Source: Clostridia bacterium
GTDB lineage: Bacteria; Bacillota_A; Clostridia; Oscillospirales; CAG-272
Assembly (NCBI GenBank): GCA_017408625.1
Contig: JAFQUG010000346.1
Coordinates: forward strand, 1 to 16,551
Direction: 5' to 3'
DNA length: 16,551 bases
Part shown: positions 1 through 6,557 of the stretch, piece after piece
Position numbering within the stretch: position 1 is the first letter of the stretch
How the letters are laid out: every line of letters starts with the position of its first letter
Program-made: the position numbers and the translations under genes
The notes under the pieces: generated by a model
Seen by the model: the letters and a program-made list of their open reading frames with translations, nothing else
Database searches by the model: none
What the model was told of the DNA's origin: nothing

Positions 1-205
1 ACCTGATTTCACACCCGGGGCGGGTATGCACTCATGCTCACGATAACGGTGTGAAGGGCAGAGCCCACCGTTGCAGACTACAAAAATTTCACCTGCACCG
101 CTCCCGGACGACTTGGGCACGCCTTTGACGAACTTTCACCAACCGTTCGCTCTCTGCACAATAGGGTTATGCCTACTACTTCCGTTCTTCGCGTTTGACA
201 TATAC
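1..205 (-). promoter_or_regulatory. T-box riboswitch leader, truncated by the window edge; probable valine specifier
   Basis: On the minus strand this region has the landmarks of a T-box stem I. An AGTA motif (177-174) is followed by an AGAGAG element (about 155-150) and a GGTGAAA distal loop (140-134). A short helix GGCAT/GTGCC then leads into CAA-GTC-G-TCCG. In known glycine T-boxes the equivalent strand reads GAA-specifier-A, so the specifier would be GTC (110-112), a valine codon. The outer helix CGGA/TCCG closes as expected. The sequence ends in GAAATCAGGT at base 1, where the conserved T-box core (AGGTGG...) should begin, so the antiterminator and controlled gene lie outside the window. 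By inference that gene is a valyl-tRNA synthetase or another valine-related gene. The T-box identity is fairly secure; the specifier is less so. Confidence 0.72.
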
Positions 206-211
206 GGGTAA

Positions 212-240
212 AGTATATCATGAAAGTGTTTTTTTGTCAA
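212..240 (-). promoter_or_regulatory. Sigma-A-type promoter for the T-box leader
   Basis: On the minus strand, TTGACA (240-235) is separated by exactly 17 bases from TATACT (217-212). Transcription would begin near 205, just upstream of T-box stem I. The -35 box is perfect and the -10 box has one mismatch. Confidence 0.75.
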
Positions 241-295
241 CAATTTTGGAGCAAAAATTATTTTTGAAAAAATCGAAAAAAATTGAAAAAAGGTA

Positions 296-324
296 TTGAC
301 AAATCGGAAATGATTTGGTATAAT
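296..324 (+). promoter_or_regulatory. Consensus sigma-A promoter for tRNA-Thr
   Basis: TTGACA (296-301), a 17-base spacer and TATAAT (319-324) match the vegetative consensus in full. The predicted start near 331 is about 20 bases upstream of the mature tRNA. The surrounding 206-330 region is very AT-rich and also carries the divergent T-box promoter. Confidence 0.85.
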
Positions 325-351
325 ATCAAAGTCGTCAACAGACGGCACAAT

Positions 352-427
352 GCTGGTATGGCTCAGTCGGTAGAGCACGTCATTGGTAATGACGAGGTCA
401 TCAGTTCGATTCTGATTACCAGCTCCA
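352..427 (+). tRNA. tRNA-Thr (anticodon GGU)
   Basis: The cloverleaf folds completely. The acceptor stem is GCTGGTA (352-358) with TACCAGC (417-423). The D stem is GCTC/GAGC (361-364/373-376). The anticodon stem is CGTCA/TGACG around loop TTGGTAA (383-389), giving anticodon GGT at 385-387, which reads ACC/ACU threonine codons. The T stem is ATCAG/CTGAT around TTCGATT. The discriminator base is T424 and the CCA end (425-427) is encoded in the gene. It has its own promoter and terminator. Confidence 0.96.
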
Positions 428-466
428 AAATCCCGGATGCATCGCATTCGGGATTTTTGCTTTTTT
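428..466 (+). terminator. Rho-independent terminator after tRNA-Thr
   Basis: A hairpin of about 13-14 base pairs (about 427-440 paired with 444-457, with one G-T wobble and loop ATC) begins at the last base of the tRNA and is followed by TTTTTGCTTTTTT. Confidence 0.88.
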
Positions 467-521
467 ACTCTCACTCCTGACTTGGAATTGGTGGAGTGAT
501 GATACTATCGGAGGAATTACT

Positions 522-989
522 ATGGGAATCAGAGGCGACAAGGCAAAGGACTTATTCCTGCAAGGCTATACCTGTGCGCAAGCGGTGGTGCTGGCATTTG
601 AGGACGTCACGGGGCTGGAGCGTACCGTAGCGGCAAGGCTTGCAAGCGGCTTTGGCGGCGGCATGGGAAGGCTGCGCGAGGTGTGCGGCGCGGTCAGCGG
701 TATGTTCATGGTGTACGACCTTGTCTGCGGCTACTCTGAGCCGGGGGATATGGAGAACAAAAAACGCGTGTATGCCGATATCCGAGAGCTGGCCGATCGC
801 TTTAAGGCACAGTCGGGTGGCTCGATCGTGTGCCGCGAGCTGCTTGCGGGTGTTGAGACCTCCAAGGGAGGCGATCCCGAGCAGAGAACCCCCGAGTACT
901 ATGCAAAACGTCCTTGCCCGAGTCTGGTAGCCCTGGCAGCCGACGTGCTGGACGAATTCTTGCGCGAAAAGGATGCCGTTCACAATTAG
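522..989 (+). CDS. C_GCAxxG_C_C family putative redox-active protein
   Basis: The 155-residue product matches the prokaryotic C_GCAxxG_C_C family, small cysteine-rich proteins thought to be redox active; the biochemical role is not established. Visible signatures are the N-terminal G-Y-T-C18-A-Q segment, the glycine-rich ASGFGGGMGR stretch (41-50), C55-G-A-V-S-G, the S-I-V-C104-R-E-L-L segment and the late C132-P-S-L. A further cysteine is C69. There is no signal peptide or membrane segment, so it is probably cytoplasmic. The start is supported by GGAGGAATT seven or so bases upstream of the ATG. No clear promoter is visible in 467-521. The gene precedes a lipoprotein gene in the same direction with a ~96-base gap. 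The length is normal for the family. Confidence 0.85.
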   Translation: MGIRGDKAKDLFLQGYTCAQAVVLAFEDVTGLERTVAARLASGFGGGMGRLREVCGAVSGMFMVYDLVCGYSEPGDMENKKRVYADIRELADRFKAQSGGSIVCRELLAGVETSKGGDPEQRTPEYYAKRPCPSLVALAADVLDEFLREKDAVHN

Positions 990-1085
990 TTTACAATATT
1001 TTTTGAAAAAAACATGTCTTTCAGAGCATATTTGGGCGTCTTTATGGATGAAAGCACACAAACCACAACACACGGAGGAAAGAAC

Positions 1086-2372
1086 ATGAAAAAACTTACA
1101 TTGTATATTGCGGCACTGCTTGCTGCTATCTTGCTTTGTTCTCAGCTTGTATCTTGTGACATGAACGAGGGCGTTGACCCCGACCAAAAGGAACAGCTAT
1201 TCAAGGATCTGAAGATCGAGGATACCTTTGAGGATGGAAAGCCTTATCATTTGTACTTTCTGTCTCTTGGCAACGGCACCTGCTCGGTGGAATTCGTGAC
1301 TACCGATCCCGATTGCACGGAGGATTTCGTGATCGAGATCCCCGAAACCTCTCCCATGGGAGAGACGGTTGTCGAGGTGGATTTCCACCTGTCTCCCTCC
1401 AAGCGTATCTGGGATAGCACCGAGCATGCAACCGAGCAGCTGCCGCTGGTGCTCTCGGCACAGGATATGGAGATCATTTGTTCTGCCATGCAGCAAAACG
1501 GCATCAAGGCGTTTGACCTCAATAAGTTCCAGGCGTATTATCTCAAGATCGCGCTTGGCAAGCTGGACGAGATCAATCAGCAGGAAGCCATTGAGAATTT
1601 CCCTCTGGCACAGCTGGGGGATATCTACGTATTTGATTTGAACGCATCTGCGGCAGAGCAGCAAAAGATCCTGGGCTATCTGACCAATTACGCCGGTTGG
1701 AATGCAGAGCGCAAGGCAGAATATGACGCAAAGCTTTTGGAACTGGCTAAGCTGTGTCCGGGTCTTGAGCAGGCCGAGGCTTGCCTGAGCATCCTGCGTT
1801 ACATGGGAACCGAGCACGTCACAGGCCTGCGTCTTCCCAAGACGGTAACCGTGGTTGGCTCGGATATGTGGCAATACCTGGATCAGCTGGAAAGCATTAC
1901 GGTGGACGAAAACAATCCTACTGTTAAGATGATCGATAACTGTCTTGTGGATACCGCTACGGGCACGCTTTTGCGCTGCCTTGGAGACGGTCGTGTGGTT
2001 GATCAGGCAGGCATCAAGGTCATCGGCAGCTATGCCTTCACCGGCTGTGAGCTGAAGCTCGGAGAGGGTGGCGTCAAGGAAGGCATCCACCTGTATATCC
2101 CCGAGGGTGTGACCACCCTGCAAAAGGATTGCTTTGATGGTATGATCATTGAGGACATGATGGTGTTTACCATTCATCTGCCCATGACTCTGGAAACCTT
2201 TGAGTCTCCCGACGAGCTGGAAGAAATTTTCGTATATACGTACGCGGGAACACTGCAGGAATGGGAGGAGCGCATTTCGTTTACCGAGGTTTCGGATGAT
2301 GACTGCTACGTTTACGTCAAGGCGTCGGATCAGTCTACGTTCAAGCAATACTTTATTCCTCAAAGCAAATGA
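1086..2372 (+). CDS. Lipoprotein with BspA-like leucine-rich repeats
   Basis: The 428-residue product starts with a lipoprotein signal peptide: MKK, a hydrophobic stretch (residues 4-22) and lipobox LVSC with C24 as the lipidated cysteine. It should therefore sit on the outer face of the cytoplasmic membrane. Residues about 248-400 contain repeats of the LRR_5/BspA type, such as LRLPKTVTVVGSDMW, IKVIGSYAFTGC and LYIPEGVTTLQKDCFDGM. These are typical of surface proteins of gut Firmicutes. Residues 25-240 are not recognised. The chosen ATG follows GGAGGAA (1074-1080); the reading frame is open further upstream to 1014 but without the signal peptide at its start. The function is unknown, and adhesion or ligand binding is only an inference from the repeats. 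Transcription ends at the hairpin at 2390. Confidence 0.85.
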   Translation: MKKLTLYIAALLAAILLCSQLVSCDMNEGVDPDQKEQLFKDLKIEDTFEDGKPYHLYFLSLGNGTCSVEFVTTDPDCTEDFVIEIPETSPMGETVVEVDFHLSPSKRIWDSTEHATEQLPLVLSAQDMEIICSAMQQNGIKAFDLNKFQAYYLKIALGKLDEINQQEAIENFPLAQLGDIYVFDLNASAAEQQKILGYLTNYAGWNAERKAEYDAKLLELAKLCPGLEQAEACLSILRYMGTEHVTGLRLPKTVTVVGSDMWQYLDQLESITVDENNPTVKMIDNCLVDTATGTLLRCLGDGRVVDQAGIKVIGSYAFTGCELKLGEGGVKEGIHLYIPEGVTTLQKDCFDGMIIEDMMVFTIHLPMTLETFESPDELEEIFVYTYAGTLQEWEERISFTEVSDDDCYVYVKASDQSTFKQYFIPQSK

Positions 2373-2389
2373 TACACAGAATAAACACA

Positions 2390-2426
2390 AGCGGCACCGC
2401 GATTGCGGTGCCGCTCTTATCTTTTT
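2390..2426. terminator. Strong hairpin terminator between convergent genes
   Basis: A perfect 11-bp stem AGCGGCACCGC (2390-2400) / GCGGTGCCGCT (2405-2415) with loop GATT is followed on the plus strand by CTTATCTTTTT. It sits between the stops of the lipoprotein gene and the minus-strand desulfurase gene (stop at 2425-2427). It is probably shared, although the minus-strand tail (TTGTGTTTATT) is poorer in T. Confidence 0.85.
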
Positions 2427-3573
2427 ACAGCAAAATATCCTTGAGTGCGCCGTACAGCGCGTCCAGATCTGCAGGGGTTGTATCCATGCCAAAGCTCAGC
2501 CGCACAGCCCCCGTTTCGGGTGTTTTCAGCGTGCCATGCCCGAGTGCTGAGCAATGAAAGCCGGATCGCACGCAAATGCCGTGTCGGTCCAACTCCGCGC
2601 CCAAGGCATCGGCAGGGATGTGCGCATGAGAGAACAGCAGTACGGGGCCGCGACAGTGCGGAGCGTAGATGCGTATCCCATCAAAGCGGGAGAGCATGGC
2701 ACGCGCGCGCTCGTAGAGGTGTTTGTCCTGCGCAGCGATCGCGGAAATACCGCGCGCGTTGACCTCACCGATTCCCGCCAAAAGTCCCGCGATGGCGGGG
2801 GTGGGCAGTGTGCCTGTTTCGTATCGTTCGGGCGGCAGATCGGGCATCTGCCCCGAAAGCGAAAGCACACCGTTGCCACCCTGCATAAGCGGCGTCAACT
2901 CCACGCCCTCTCCAAGAATCAGCGCGCCGCGGCCCTGCAGGCCGTAAAGCCCCTTGTGCCCGGGAATGCAAAGCAGATCGATCTGCATCTGCTTCATATC
3001 GATGGGCAAATGTCCCGCGGATTGCGCGGCGTCCACGCAAAACAGCATGCCGTGTCGCTTGCAAAACGAACCGAGAGCCGATAGCGGCATGACTGACGAG
3101 ACGATATTGGACATATGCGAGCAGACCAGCATGCGCGTATTCGGTCGCTTTTTTGCGGCGGCATCCGTGATGTTGCGCGCAGTGCCTGCGTGCGGATCGG
3201 AGGCGGGGGAGAGAAAGGTGTCAAACTCTATGATACCGCGCTCTCGCAGCGCGTAAAGCGGACGAAAGACCGCATTGTGCTCCATGTCCGCGCAAAGCAC
3301 ATGATCACCTTGTCGCAAAGCCCCGTGCAGTGCAAGATTGATGGCGTGCGTTGCGCCTGCTGTGAAAATCACACGCTCGGGCGCAGCCCCGAAGGCCTTT
3401 GCCAAGGCGCATCTGCAATCGTAAACAAGCTGCGCTGCAGCGTCGGAAAGTGCATGAGAGCCGTGCCCCGGGTTGCCACCCGCACGCGTCATGCAATTGT
3501 AAACGGCACGGTGTACAGCCGAGGGCTTTGGCCACGAGGTAGCGGCATTGTCAAGATAAACGGGCGCGCTCAT
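2425..3573 (-). CDS. Cysteine desulfurase family protein (class V aminotransferase, EF2568-like)
   Basis: The 382-residue PLP enzyme belongs to the NifS/IscS superfamily, closest in pattern to the EF2568-type subfamily (TIGR01977). Members remove sulfur (or selenium) from cysteine or selenocysteine and pass it on as a persulfide. Visible features are the N-terminal YLDNAATSWPKP, the PLP-stacking histidine in ADMEH99N, VDAAQ (180-184), the PLP lysine in PGHK207G, and RYETGTLPTPAIAGL (250-264). The catalytic cysteine lies in CVRSGFHC341SALGH, in the usual RxGxHC context. The length is full. Its ATG overlaps the stop of the upstream DUF3343-like gene by 4 bases, which implies translational coupling and suggests that protein as its sulfur or selenium partner. 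No selenocysteine genes are seen in the window to decide the substrate. Confidence 0.88.
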   Translation of the reverse strand: MSAPVYLDNAATSWPKPSAVHRAVYNCMTRAGGNPGHGSHALSDAAAQLVYDCRCALAKAFGAAPERVIFTAGATHAINLALHGALRQGDHVLCADMEHNAVFRPLYALRERGIIEFDTFLSPASDPHAGTARNITDAAAKKRPNTRMLVCSHMSNIVSSVMPLSALGSFCKRHGMLFCVDAAQSAGHLPIDMKQMQIDLLCIPGHKGLYGLQGRGALILGEGVELTPLMQGGNGVLSLSGQMPDLPPERYETGTLPTPAIAGLLAGIGEVNARGISAIAAQDKHLYERARAMLSRFDGIRIYAPHCRGPVLLFSHAHIPADALGAELDRHGICVRSGFHCSALGHGTLKTPETGAVRLSFGMDTTPADLDALYGALKDILL

Positions 3574-3839
3574 GTCGTGCTCTCCAGATATTCCCGTACA
3601 GGGATGCCGGCATGTCTGAGTACACTTTCCACATTGGAGCGGTGCGCGCTCGGAAAGCGAATGCCATAAATACAGCCGTGCGCACGGAGCGAGCTGTGCT
3701 TGATCACATGTGCGCGGATAGCGGCCAAGGCAAGCGCGTCACGTGCACGGGCGGCATGCGTGGCAGAGCCGATCAGCGCATCCGTAAACCCTTTGTCGGG
3801 CAGAGTATTTTGCTGCTTGAAAAGATCCGGGTTTTTCAT
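3570..3839 (-). CDS. DUF3343-like small protein (putative Se/S carrier)
   Basis: The 89-residue product resembles DUF3343 proteins, small putative sulfur or selenium carriers often encoded beside EF2568-type cysteine desulfurases. The pattern fits: an N-terminal 'IGSATHAARARDALA' segment, a central single cysteine in HGC56IYGIRFP, and a C-terminal 'VESVLRHAGIPV' segment. C56 would be the acceptor thiol. The start is preceded by AAAGGCGG at suitable distance on the minus strand. The stop overlaps the desulfurase start by 4 bases, and ylbJ ends 39 bases upstream. The N-terminal ~18 residues are not typical and an internal start cannot be excluded. Family assignment rests on pattern and context rather than strong similarity. 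Confidence 0.62.
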   Translation of the reverse strand: MKNPDLFKQQNTLPDKGFTDALIGSATHAARARDALALAAIRAHVIKHSSLRAHGCIYGIRFPSAHRSNVESVLRHAGIPVREYLESTT

Positions 3840-3878
3840 ATCATGACCGCCTTTCGTGAAGGGAAATACCCTTCATTG

Positions 3879-5006
3879 TCAATATATGTCGGGGGCAGGG
3901 CGGCGGTGAGACGAATTTTTCGGCTTGCTTTGCGCAAGAGCGGCGCATGACAGTAAAAAGCCTGTATTGACCGCGTGCGAGAGCAGTTGTGTCGTACTCT
4001 CGGGCAAGAGCAGACTTGCATGCACGTTTTCGGGTGGCAAGAGGGGAAAGAGATAGCGCAAAGCAAGGCCGCAAAGGGCAGCAGCCAATATGCCCTGTGC
4101 AAGCTTTGCGAGAAAGTAAGGCAAAAAGCGAAAGCCTCTGCCATGACACACGGTCATGATCTGACACATGACCGAGATTCCCGAAAAGCAGGAAAGCGCG
4201 GCACACAGCATGGCGGCTTGCGTGGGATCTCCGATCTTGGCAGCACGGGCGATCCCGCCGGACATTTCAACCGCACCGTAAAGCAGTGCACCGAGTGGTG
4301 CGGGAAGCGGCAGGCGCGTGCAAACGCTTTCTAAAGCACCCAGGATCGCCGAGAAAAACAGTACGTAAGCGCACACAGCCAGCATGCTTTGTGCGGCACC
4401 GGTGACGGCATTGGTAAACACGTCTGCTCCAAGCCGTACCGGCTGTGGCTTTGGCTGCGGGGCGTTGCTTTTGTCGGGCATGATCAGGCGCGTGATAAAA
4501 GCGGTCAGTAGTGCGCATAAAATGGAAATGCCGTACAGCAAAATCCCCAGCCTTCGACTGCCAAGCAGCGAGACGCCCACTGCGCTGACCATGTAAGCCG
4601 AGCTTGGATTGTTGATAAAGGTTAAAAGACGGGTGCATTGCCGAGAGGTCAGTGCGCCCTTGTCGTACAGTGCCGCCATGCTGCGCGCCCCTGTGGGAAA
4701 GCCGCAAAGCGCGCCCAGCAAGATGGGGCAGGCGGCAGCTCCCGGCACACCAAGCAGTTTTTGCAGGGGCTTTGAGAGCAGCTGCCCCAATGCTGCCGCA
4801 CCGCCGCAGCCAACCAGCAGCTCAGAGGCCACCATGAAGGGAAAGAGTGCGGGGATAACTGTTTTTCCGCAAAGCACAAGTCCCGATTTGATCGATTCGA
4901 CGGCACTGTCCGCGCAAAACAGCAACAGCAGAATGCATCCCGTTCCCAGAATCGAAAAGCCAAGCCTTCCCGCGCTTACGGCGGGCAGGCGTTTTGTTTT
5001 GTTCAT
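3879..5006 (-). CDS. ylbJ: Sporulation integral membrane protein YlbJ
   Basis: The 375-residue polytopic membrane protein matches YlbJ, needed for spore formation in Bacillus and carrying the nucleoside-recognition (Gate) domain found in transporters. Hydrophobic segments fill much of the protein, including residues about 14-31, 44-66, 90-105, 130-148 and 153-175, with further segments towards the C-terminus. Family-type motifs are GALCGFPTGAR (98-108) and INNPSSAYMV (131-140). It is slightly shorter than the ~400-residue Bacillus protein. The start ATG follows GGAGG (complement of 5011-5015). It is transcribed divergently from yqfC, another sporulation gene, across a 61-base gap, and heads a minus-strand unit with the DUF3343-like and desulfurase genes. 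A sigma-E promoter on this strand is likely, but no single candidate is convincing. Confidence 0.85.
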   Translation of the reverse strand: MNKTKRLPAVSAGRLGFSILGTGCILLLLFCADSAVESIKSGLVLCGKTVIPALFPFMVASELLVGCGGAAALGQLLSKPLQKLLGVPGAAACPILLGALCGFPTGARSMAALYDKGALTSRQCTRLLTFINNPSSAYMVSAVGVSLLGSRRLGILLYGISILCALLTAFITRLIMPDKSNAPQPKPQPVRLGADVFTNAVTGAAQSMLAVCAYVLFFSAILGALESVCTRLPLPAPLGALLYGAVEMSGGIARAAKIGDPTQAAMLCAALSCFSGISVMCQIMTVCHGRGFRFLPYFLAKLAQGILAAALCGLALRYLFPLLPPENVHASLLLPESTTQLLSHAVNTGFLLSCAALAQSKPKNSSHRRPAPDIY

Positions 5007-5032
5007 ACACCCTCCAATGACTTCATATAATA
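5005..5032 (+). promoter_or_regulatory. Candidate sigma-E promoter for yqfC-yqfD
   Basis: ATA (5005-5007), a 16-base spacer and CATATAAT (5024-5031) agree with the mother-cell sigma-E pattern known from Bacillus (ATA, 16-18 bases, cATAcanT). The predicted start near 5038 leaves a ~30-base leader before yqfC. The -35 element overlaps the ylbJ start codon on the other strand. The match is short and AT-rich sequence makes chance hits possible. The known sigma-E dependence of yqfC and yqfD makes it plausible. Confidence 0.45.
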
Positions 5033-5067
5033 AAGCGTATTACAATATAGCGACGTTGGGGGAAAAT

Positions 5068-5364
5068 ATGCACAGACCAAAAAAAGGGGACAAGATGGGA
5101 GCTGCGGAATGGCTGGAGAAAAAATTCGATATCTCCCCCGATCTTGTAAGCGGTATTCGCATTGAGATCCGCGGACAAAATCGACTCTTGCTTGAGGGAT
5201 GCCGAAAAATTCTCAAATACGGTGAGGAGGAAATGCTGCTTGATCTTGGCAAGGTGCGCCTACGCGTGCGCGGGAAGCGGCTTTGGTGCACCTCGTTTGT
5301 CTCGGGGGCTTTGGGCGTGGGCGGACAGATCACCTCGGTTTCGTTTGAGGAGGAGCACGCATGA
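5068..5364 (+). CDS. yqfC: Sporulation protein YqfC
   Basis: This 98-residue (or 89-residue) product fits YqfC, a small sporulation protein of the sigma-E regulon that is normally encoded directly before yqfD. The sequence shows the expected pattern: an N-terminal helix, 'ISPDLVSGIRIEIRGQNRLLLEGCRKILKYGEEEMLLDLGKVRLRVRG' broken into short beta strands, and a C-terminal 'GGQITSVSFEEE' matching the family's 'EGRIDQVKY' end. Two starts are possible: ATG 5068 behind GGGGGA, or ATG 5095 behind AGGGGA. The latter gives a length closer to the Bacillus protein (~93 residues). The reading frame is open much further upstream over ylbJ, but that part is antisense shadow. Its last bases overlap the yqfD start (ATGA). 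Confidence 0.82.
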   Translation: MHRPKKGDKMGAAEWLEKKFDISPDLVSGIRIEIRGQNRLLLEGCRKILKYGEEEMLLDLGKVRLRVRGKRLWCTSFVSGALGVGGQITSVSFEEEHA

Positions 5365-6554
5365 ATCCGGCATATTTCATTCTTGGCTACTCCGTTTTAT
5401 GCATCCCGCGTGCGCATACCGAAGCGGTGCTGAATCTTTGCATGCATGACGGAATTGTTTATCTTAATGGCGGTAGTGACGGTGAGCACCTGCGACTTTG
5501 CGTGCGCAATCCTTATGCCTTACGCCTTTGCCGACTTATGACAGCGGCAGGCCTGCCGTATGACGTGCAAAAAAAAGGCGGCTTGCCGCAAAAGTTGCTC
5601 CGCTTACTGGGTCGCCCCGGACTTTTGGCGGGGGCGTTGTGTGCGCTGTGTATCGTGGTGGCCTCCGAGTGCTTTGTGTTTGATATTCGCGTGATCGGCA
5701 ATGAGACGCTGACCGACGCGACCGTCAAGCAGTTGCTTGCCGCGCAGGGCTTTGGGCCGGGTACGTTCATTCCGTCGGTGGATACAGACAAGCTGGAAAA
5801 CCGTGTTATGCTCGCTTCGGACAGGATCGCGTGGCTGTCGGTCAATATCCGCGGAAACGTGGCAAGCGTGGAGCTGGTCGAGCAAAGACTGCCCGATGAG
5901 CGTCCCGTGCTGAAGCCCGCGCATGTGGTGGCGGGGCAGAGCGGAGAGGTGGTGGCGGTTGAACTGTATCGCGGCAATGTACTTGCATCAGCAGGGCAAC
6001 AGGTCAAAAAAGGGGAGATATTGATCGCGGGAGTATACGACAGTCAGACCACGGGATTTCGCTTTACCAGGGCGTCCGGCAAGGTGCTTGCCAGAACTGT
6101 GACTGAATTTGAGGTGGAAATTCCGTATGAGTATGAGAAAAAAGTGTACACAGGCGAGGTTTTGGAGAAAAAATCAATAAATTTTTTCTCTTTTTCCATA
6201 AAAGTTTTCCAAAGTACTGGAAATTGGGGTGCAGTTTGTGATAAAATAGATATAGTGTATAACTGTAGCCCTTGGCCGGGCGTGGATCTGCCGTTGTATT
6301 TGCATACCGAGCGGTATTTTCCCTATACTCATGTTACAGAGCAGCGCGATGCCGAGACCGCCCTTGCGCTGGCGCACAGGGAATTGTCTGCGCAGATCGC
6401 AGATGCACTGCAGGGTGGCGAGCTGCTTGACAAGCGCATCCGCACCGAAATCGGGGAAGAGAGCGTGGTGCTGCATGCCACCGTGACTTGCATTACGGAT
6501 ATTGCCGCGGTGCAGGAATTTGAAATCGATTTGAAAAATCACAACAAGGATTGA
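5361..6554 (+). CDS. yqfD: Sporulation protein YqfD
   Basis: The 397-residue product matches YqfD, a single-pass membrane protein of the mother cell required for efficient sporulation and related in layout to stage IV proteins. An N-terminal cytoplasmic part (1-83) contains the typical 'LCMHDGIVYLN' and 'LRLCRLMTAAGLPYDVQKKGGLP' segments. One membrane helix (about 86-105) leads into 'FVFDIRVIGNETLTDATVKQLLAAQG', a POTRA-like region, then a beta-rich extracytoplasmic portion including 'VAGQSGEVVAVELYRGNVLASAGQQVKKGEILIAG'. GAGGAGGAG (5347-5355) serves as ribosome binding site inside yqfC. Start and yqfC stop overlap. Around 6160-6265 the coding DNA becomes strongly AT-rich compared with its surroundings. 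Length is normal for the family. Confidence 0.88.
   Translation: MNPAYFILGYSVLCIPRAHTEAVLNLCMHDGIVYLNGGSDGEHLRLCVRNPYALRLCRLMTAAGLPYDVQKKGGLPQKLLRLLGRPGLLAGALCALCIVVASECFVFDIRVIGNETLTDATVKQLLAAQGFGPGTFIPSVDTDKLENRVMLASDRIAWLSVNIRGNVASVELVEQRLPDERPVLKPAHVVAGQSGEVVAVELYRGNVLASAGQQVKKGEILIAGVYDSQTTGFRFTRASGKVLARTVTEFEVEIPYEYEKKVYTGEVLEKKSINFFSFSIKVFQSTGNWGAVCDKIDIVYNCSPWPGVDLPLYLHTERYFPYTHVTEQRDAETALALAHRELSAQIADALQGGELLDKRIRTEIGEESVVLHATVTCITDIAAVQEFEIDLKNHNKD
6165..6263 (+). promoter_or_regulatory. Terminator-like hairpin and weak promoter-like sequence inside yqfD
   Basis: A perfect 10-bp A/T-rich inverted repeat GAGAAAAAAT (6165-6174) / ATTTTTTCTC (6181-6190) is followed by TTTTTCC. Shortly downstream, TTGTGA (6236-6241), a 16-base spacer and TATAAC (6258-6263) resemble a vegetative promoter with three mismatches in total. 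Such a site could give phoH-ybeY-era expression outside sporulation. Both elements lie within coding sequence and may be coincidental. Confidence 0.25.
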
Positions 6555-6557
6555 AAT

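Noticed and set aside
136..480. Open frames on both strands across the tRNA-Thr and T-box region
   Set aside because: They cross a complete tRNA cloverleaf, two promoters and a terminator, so they are not genes.
472..498. CACTCC/GGAGTG hairpin before the C_GCAxxG gene as a regulatory element
   Set aside because: Only six base pairs around a 15-base loop, with no further support.
552..1187. A 211-residue open frame on the minus strand opposite the C_GCAxxG gene
   Set aside because: It is antisense to a gene with clear family motifs and has no ribosome binding site or recognisable domain.
1197..2492. A 431-residue open frame on the minus strand over the lipoprotein gene
   Set aside because: The plus strand has a lipobox, LRR motifs, a ribosome binding site and a terminator. 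The antisense frame shows none of these and runs through the terminator.
4609..5067. Upstream extension of the yqfC reading frame
   Set aside because: It lies antisense to ylbJ, and the YqfC similarity and ribosome binding sites begin at 5068 or 5095.
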